In this document: positions 5,447 through 10,053 of the stretch, piece after piece
Layout: every line of letters begins with the position of its first letter
Position numbering within the stretch: position 1 is the first letter of the stretch
From: Chloroflexota bacterium
Lineage (GTDB): Bacteria; Chloroflexota; Anaerolineae; Anaerolineales; UBA4823
Direction: 5' to 3'
Length of the DNA stretch: 10,053 nt
Assembly: GCA_030636125.1 (NCBI GenBank)
Contig: DAOVXM010000056.1
Coordinates: 1-10,053, forward strand
Notes under the pieces: generated by a model
What the model was told of the DNA's origin: nothing
The model's database searches: none
The model's input: only the letters and a program-made list of their open reading frames with translations
Program-made: the position numbers and the translations under genes

Positions 5447-5504
5447 AGTGTTGCGCCATTGTTACCAAACTATCGAGTCACTTTCGCCGCGCAACACTAG
5501 TCTG
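5447..5504 (-). repeat. 58-bp repeat, copy 2 (at the 3' end of metK)
   Basis: Read on the minus strand, this copy is identical over 58 bp to 3644-3701. Its terminal inverted repeats are perfect over 12 bp (CTAGTGTTGCGC and GCGCAACACTAG, 5445-5500). The metK stop codon TAG (5497-5499) lies inside the element, just as the cbiM stop does in copy 1. In both genes the last two codons before the stop end in CA GAC from the shared sequence. Confidence 0.9.
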
Positions 5505-6735
5505 CCGGGACGGCCACATTCTCGGTCAGCCCAGCGGCCTGGCGGAGCAAGACAGCTTTATCAGTGCGCTCCCAAGGCAGGTCGAGGTCATCGCGACCGA
5601 AATGTCCATAAGCTGCAATTTGGGAATAAATCGGGCGGCGCAGGTCTAGATCGCGTATGATTGCTCCTGGACGCAGATCAAAGTGCTGGAGGACCAGCTC
5701 GGAAATCCGCTCATCAGAGATCTTGCCAGTTCCAAAGGTTTCCACATTAACACTGAGCGGATGGGCAACCCCGATAGCATAAGCCACCTGGATTTCACAA
5801 CGGTCCGCCAATCCCGCGGCAACCACATTCTTGGCAGCCCAGCGCGCCGCGTAGGCCGCCGAACGGTCAACTTTCGTCGGGTCTTTGCCGCTGAAACAAC
5901 CTCCTCCGTGACGGCCCATGCCACCATAGGTATCGACAATGATCTTGCGGCCTGTCATCCCAGCGTCACCTTGGGGGCCACCAATCACAAATCGTCCAGT
6001 GGGGTTGACAAATATCTTGAGGTCGCCATCTAAGAGCTCGGCTGGGATAACCGGATTGATGACGTGCTCAATCATAGCCGCGCGGATTTCCTCTTGACTG
6101 ATTTCCGGGGCGTGCTGGGTGCTGACCAGCACAGTATCCACCCGAACCGGACGCCCATATTGGTATTCCACCGTGACTTGAGTCTTGCCATCTGGGCGCA
6201 ACCAGGGCAAAGTGCCATCCTTGCGTACCTCAGTTAAGCGGCGAGCGAGTTTTTGCGCTAAGTAGATCGGCATCGGCATCAGGGCAGCTGTCTCATTACA
6301 GGCATAACCAAACATCATCCCCTGGTCACCGGCGCCAATCGCGTCTACTTCCTCTTCGCTCATCTCGCCAGCCTTGGCTTCCAACGCTCTATTCACGCCC
6401 ATAGCAATATCGCCGGATTGCTTAGCTATCGCTACCAAGACGCCACAACTATTACCGTCCAGACCTTTAGCACTATTATCATAACCAACATCATTGATCA
6501 CCTTGCGCACCAGGTCATCATAATTGATATTGGCGCGCGTGGTAATCTCTCCCAACAGCATGACATAACCGGTTTTGGTTGTCGTCTCGCAGGCAACACG
6601 TGATAATGGATCCTGTTCTAAACAGGCATCTAACACCGCATCACTGATTTGATCGCACAACTTATCCGGGTGTCCTTCGGTCACCGACTCAGAAGTAAAC
6701 ATCAGGCTGGGGGAATTCATAAATGTGGTACTCAT
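5497..6735 (-). CDS. metK: S-adenosylmethionine synthetase
   Basis: Makes S-adenosylmethionine from methionine and ATP, releasing phosphate and pyrophosphate; a cytoplasmic oligomeric enzyme. At 412 residues it is slightly longer than the usual 380-400. Motifs include [11 protein letters not shown] (15-25), the signature GAGDQG (134-139) and the phosphate loop [16 protein letters not shown] (277-292). The start is supported by GGAGGT (plus 6741-6746) five bases upstream. It stands alone with its own promoter (6954-6982) and a SAM-I riboswitch in the leader, so expression should fall when SAM is plentiful. The extreme C-terminus (TENVAVPAD) runs into the 58-bp repeat, which provides the stop codon. 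Confidence 0.97.
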   Translation of the reverse strand: MSTTFMNSPSLMFTSESVTEGHPDKLCDQISDAVLDACLEQDPLSRVACETTTKTGYVMLLGEITTRANINYDDLVRKVINDVGYDNSAKGLDGNSCGVLVAIAKQSGDIAMGVNRALEAKAGEMSEEEVDAIGAGDQGMMFGYACNETAALMPMPIYLAQKLARRLTEVRKDGTLPWLRPDGKTQVTVEYQYGRPVRVDTVLVSTQHAPEISQEEIRAAMIEHVINPVIPAELLDGDLKIFVNPTGRFVIGGPQGDAGMTGRKIIVDTYGGMGRHGGGCFSGKDPTKVDRSAAYAARWAAKNVVAAGLADRCEIQVAYAIGVAHPLSVNVETFGTGKISDERISELVLQHFDLRPGAIIRDLDLRRPIYSQIAAYGHFGRDDLDLPWERTDKAVLLRQAAGLTENVAVPAD

Positions 6736-6748
6736 ACACTACCTCCAT

Positions 6749-6790
6749 AAAAGAAAGCAAATTGCCCCTTCGCGTTACTTGAAAGGGCAA
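6749..6790 (-). terminator. Riboswitch-controlled intrinsic terminator before metK
   Basis: On the minus strand TTGCCCTTTC (plus 6781-6790) pairs with GAAGGGGCAA (plus 6762-6771) over ten pairs with a 9-nt loop. The T-rich TTTGCTTTCTTTT (plus 6749-6761) follows. It ends three bases before the metK Shine-Dalgarno. The left arm is the same segment that can instead pair with the end of the aptamer, which makes it a switchable terminator. Confidence 0.88.
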
Positions 6791-6809
6791 GAAAAAGTCT
6801 ATGCTAGCC

Positions 6810-6923
<114 letters not shown>

Positions 6924-6953
6924 CCGTTAGGGGCTATTTAATTGTTGTTGGCG

Positions 6954-6982
6954 ATAATACCATGAGTGTTAGGAGATGTCAA
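6954..6982 (-). promoter_or_regulatory. metK promoter
   Basis: On the minus strand a perfect -35 TTGACA (plus 6977-6982) and a -10 TATTAT (plus 6954-6959) are spaced by 17 bp. Initiation near 6947 leaves about 25 nt before the riboswitch and a leader of roughly 210 nt. This is the strongest promoter on the right-hand half and makes metK independent of cdsA transcription. Confidence 0.85.
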
Positions 6983-7061
6983 TCGATCTTAAAAATGCTT
7001 CCCAGTATCTATGCATTCGGCGCAAAACATCTTGATAAAATCCAGGACCTTCATCCGCCAA

Positions 7062-7919
7062 TTATAAAAAGACCCATACAATTACATAATAGCCGATCGC
7101 TGCTGCCCATAACCACGAATCAATGCGGTCAAACACGCCTCCATGGCCCGGGATTAGATTCGATGAATCTTTGACACCCGCCTGCCGTTTAAACATACTT
7201 TCACCTAGATCACCAAGTGTCGTCAGCACAGAAAGGACGAATCCCAATAAGGCTCCTTTCCACAGGGTAATGGCAGTATCCGGTCCAGCCCAGTTCATAA
7301 AGATCAAAGCCAGCAGCGCAGTGCCAACCGTACCGGTCAGAACACCTCCAAGATACCCTTCCCAGGTCTTCTTAGGACTTAAACGTGGACTGAGCTTATG
7401 TCGTCCAAAACCGCGTCCGATAAAATAAGCCCCTGAGTCAGCAATCCAGACGGCGGGGAGCACTAACAGGACCCACCACAAACCTTCTGGAAGTTCCCGT
7501 AAGGAAATCAAGTAGGCGCCCAACCAACCCAAGTAGAATATTCCCGCCAGGGAAATCCCAAAATCAGTGCCTGACTGGTCACGACCGCGCTCATAAGCTA
7601 CCAGGTGGTAGGCCATGCTGACGAGGATGATCAGGGTTATCATCCATGGAGCACTCTCAAAACCATCCCTTACCCGTCCGTAGACGAGCAGCAGAGCCCC
7701 CAACGGGACGAGGATTCCGGCGGGTTGAAACCCACCTGTGCGGAATATCCGAACGTATTCCCATGCAGCTAACCCCACAAACAAAGCCACCAATAAAGCA
7801 TAAGCCCAATCCCCATAATAGATAAGGGCTAAGCCAATTGGCAGCAAGATGGCAGCGACGATAACACGTTTAGCGAGCATGGGCAGGGGTATCCGCTTTG
7901 GTCGCTGAACTTCTCCCAT
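7062..7919 (-). CDS. cdsA: Phosphatidate cytidylyltransferase (CDP-diacylglycerol synthase)
   Basis: Converts phosphatidic acid and CTP to CDP-diacylglycerol, the precursor of phospholipids; an integral membrane enzyme. The product has up to 285 residues with several hydrophobic segments, DSGAYFIGR at 161-169 and SPKKTWEG at 181-188. The family signature runs over roughly 241-267 (SMFKRQAGVKDSS, then IPGHGGVFDRID) with the metal-binding aspartates near the end. The start is uncertain. The ATG at 7919 overlaps uppS by 50 bp, whereas Met14 (ATG at 7878-7880) overlaps by only 11 bp and matches where family similarity begins (LAKRVI). Neither has a clear Shine-Dalgarno. Overlap with uppS indicates co-transcription and translational coupling. 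It is the last gene of the pyrH-frr-uppS-cdsA unit; no dxr or rseP follows. Confidence 0.93.
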   Translation of the reverse strand: MGEVQRPKRIPLPMLAKRVIVAAILLPIGLALIYYGDWAYALLVALFVGLAAWEYVRIFRTGGFQPAGILVPLGALLLVYGRVRDGFESAPWMITLIILVSMAYHLVAYERGRDQSGTDFGISLAGIFYLGWLGAYLISLRELPEGLWWVLLVLPAVWIADSGAYFIGRGFGRHKLSPRLSPKKTWEGYLGGVLTGTVGTALLALIFMNWAGPDTAITLWKGALLGFVLSVLTTLGDLGESMFKRQAGVKDSSNLIPGHGGVFDRIDSWLWAAAIGYYVIVWVFL

Positions 7920-8622
7920 AACGTCGCTCGCGATGAGCGTACTCTTGCAGAGCTTTTAACAGCTCTTCCCGGTCAAAATCAGGCCAGAAGGTCGGCGTAA
8001 AATACCACTCGGAATACGCACCCTGCCAGATCAAGAAATTGCTTCCGCGTAGTTCACCAGAAGTGCGGATAATCAAGTCGGGGTCAGGAACACCAACCGT
8101 GAACAGATATTGGCTGACCATATCGTCCGTTACATCCTCAGCATTGACACCATCCTCGATTATATGCTGTATCGCACAAACGATCTCATCACGGCCACCA
8201 TAATTAAATGCTACGTTTAAGACCAAACGCGAGTTATCCCTGGTATAGTCTACTGCCTGGATAACCTTTTTTCGTAATGCCGGAGCAAGGCGATCCAGCC
8301 GGCCGATATGGCGCAACTGCACACCCTGGTCGTGTAATTCCTGCAACTCCCTATCAATCACATCCTCCAGGATACGCATCAGGCCGCGCACCTCTACGGA
8401 AGGCCGCCCCCAGTTCTCTGTAGAAAAGGCGTAGATCGTCAAGTAACGGATATCAAACTCAATACACGCCTCGATCACGCGCCGCAAGTTCTCTGTACCA
8501 GCGCGATGCCCGGCCAGGCGTGGCAGCCCACGTGCCAACGCCCAACGTCCATTCCCATCCATAATAATGGCAACGTGAGTGGGGATTTCTTCTGGCAAAT
8601 CCAAGCTGTCGTTAGAATTCAT
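7870..8622 (-). CDS. uppS: Isoprenyl transferase (undecaprenyl diphosphate synthase type)
   Basis: Adds isopentenyl units in cis to farnesyl diphosphate to make the polyprenyl carrier for peptidoglycan and other wall polymers; cytoplasmic, membrane-associated. It has 250 residues. The catalytic opening HVAIIMDGNGRWA has Asp22, and ENLRRVIEAC follows. AFSTENW is at 65-71, and the signature DPDLIIRTSGELRGSNF is at 180-196, with SEWYF at 204-208. The last 15 residues are low in similarity and overlap cdsA. The start has AGGT (plus 8627-8630) four bases upstream, a modest site. A 23-bp gap separates it from frr. The exact product chain length cannot be read from the sequence. Confidence 0.95.
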   Translation of the reverse strand: MNSNDSLDLPEEIPTHVAIIMDGNGRWALARGLPRLAGHRAGTENLRRVIEACIEFDIRYLTIYAFSTENWGRPSVEVRGLMRILEDVIDRELQELHDQGVQLRHIGRLDRLAPALRKKVIQAVDYTRDNSRLVLNVAFNYGGRDEIVCAIQHIIEDGVNAEDVTDDMVSQYLFTVGVPDPDLIIRTSGELRGSNFLIWQGAYSEWYFTPTFWPDFDREELLKALQEYAHRERRYGRSSATKADTPAHAR

Positions 8623-8645
8623 ATCTACCTGAGGATAGAGCCAGG

Positions 8646-9203
8646 CTACCCTTCTAAAATTTCTTTATCTTTGCGCTCACCGACAGCATTTACCTCTTCG
8701 ATATAACGATCGGTTATTTTTTGTAGCTCTTCCTCACCCCGTTTGAGATCATCTTCAGAGATCATCTTCTCTTGCTCGAATTCGCGCAAATCTCGAATGC
8801 TGTCTCGGCGCACATTGCGAACAGCCACACGGGCTTCTTCCACTCGGCTATTGACCACCCTGGACAATTCTCGTCGACGCTCCTCGGTCAAGGGTGGAAT
8901 ATTCAGTCGGATTGACTTCCCATCATTATTAGGGGTCAAACCTAAATCGGAGGCCAATATAGCCCGCTCTATATCCTTCAGCGTTGAAGCGTCAAAAGGT
9001 CGAATCAACAAAGAACGTGGCTCAGGAACGCTGATGCTGGCCAGTTGAATCAAAGGGGTCAGGGTACCATAATATTCAACTTGCAGTCGTTCGATCAGCG
9101 CTGGGCTGGCACGCCCGGTGCGGATTCCCGCCAAATCTTCTTCCAAGGCTTGAACCGCGCCTTTCATTCTCGACTCGGCGTCTTTATATATATCCTTCAG
9201 CAT
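8646..9203 (-). CDS. frr: Ribosome recycling factor
   Basis: Splits post-termination ribosomes together with EF-G and is essential in most bacteria. At 185 residues it is exactly the family length. The two-domain pattern is clear: helical domain I (LKDIYKDAESRM, and later the long helices ELSRVVNSRVEEARVAVRNVRRD and the C-terminal EEELQKITDRYIEEV), with the beta domain II between about 31 and 105 (GIRTGRASPALIERL, YYGTLTPLIQLASISVPEPR). The start is firm: AGGAGGT (plus 9208-9214) lies four bases upstream of the ATG. It follows pyrH by 67 bp and is presumably co-transcribed, as in most bacteria. Confidence 0.97.
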   Translation of the reverse strand: MLKDIYKDAESRMKGAVQALEEDLAGIRTGRASPALIERLQVEYYGTLTPLIQLASISVPEPRSLLIRPFDASTLKDIERAILASDLGLTPNNDGKSIRLNIPPLTEERRRELSRVVNSRVEEARVAVRNVRRDSIRDLREFEQEKMISEDDLKRGEEELQKITDRYIEEVNAVGERKDKEILEG

Positions 9204-9270
9204 AGTGACCTCCTTGTCCTACCTATAGGATACTCGAAAATGTAAAGGGAGAAAAGGGGCAAAAATCAGG

Positions 9271-10053
<783 letters not shown>

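Noticed and set aside
3650..5499. cbiQ-cbiO as the cargo of a composite transposon bounded by the repeats
   Set aside because: The bounding elements carry no transposase, cbiQ-cbiO are the normal next genes after cbiM, and no target duplication flanks the whole segment.
3644..5504. The 58-bp repeats as integron attC sites
   Set aside because: They resemble attC sites in length, symmetry and position after a stop codon, but the ends read GTGTTGCGC...GCGCAACAC, which is the wrong arrangement for the RYYYAAC...GTTRRRY cores. The copies are also inverted and no integrase is present.
3500..5660. Two short frames (minus strand 3500-3700 and plus strand 5448-5660) that share a 19-residue peptide
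   Set aside because: The shared peptide is simply the translation of the 58-bp repeat; the rest of each frame is the opposite strand of cbiM or metK and lacks a ribosome-binding site.

Overview
The window looks like a chromosomal segment of a Gram-positive-like or deeply branching bacterium, most probably a member of the Chloroflexota (Anaerolineae-type). That placement is an inference from the flavour of the proteins, the moderate GC content, the SAM-I riboswitch upstream of metK and the GCGAATG-type intergenic repeats. No 16S gene or other decisive marker is present. Most of the window is housekeeping and metal-transport DNA, and I see no phage, CRISPR, toxin or defence locus. The real curiosity is a pair of identical 58-bp inverted repeats.

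Left part (1-1745): the 3' end of an unrecognised gene enters from the left edge (1-260). A small zinc-ribbon protein of unknown function follows (422-862). Next comes a non-coding stretch ending in a terminator that serves the minus-strand tRNA-Lys(UUU) gene (1170-1241). Divergent sigma-70-type promoters at 1256-1284 (minus) and 1306-1334 (plus) drive the tRNA and a thioredoxin gene (1419-1745). The thioredoxin gene ends in its own hairpin.

Middle part (1746-5354, plus strand): a roughly 500-bp intergenic region holds two large inverted repeats. It is followed by an apparent operon, fur-family regulator > cbiM (with a C-terminal PDGLE/CbiN-like part) > cbiQ > cbiO. This is a complete ECF-type transporter for a transition metal (Co or Ni by family), apparently controlled by its own metalloregulator. 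A 58-bp sequence with 12-bp terminal inverted repeats supplies the cbiM stop codon and sits just before cbiQ. An identical copy in opposite orientation supplies the stop codon of the convergent metK gene, so cbiQ-cbiO lies between the two.

Right part (5497-10053, minus strand): metK has its own strong promoter and a SAM-I riboswitch whose aptamer, antiterminator and terminator can all be traced. Upstream of it lies pyrH-frr-uppS-cdsA, the widespread cluster linking UMP kinase, ribosome recycling, undecaprenyl-diphosphate synthesis and CDP-diacylglycerol synthesis. A terminator hairpin lies just upstream of pyrH at the right edge.
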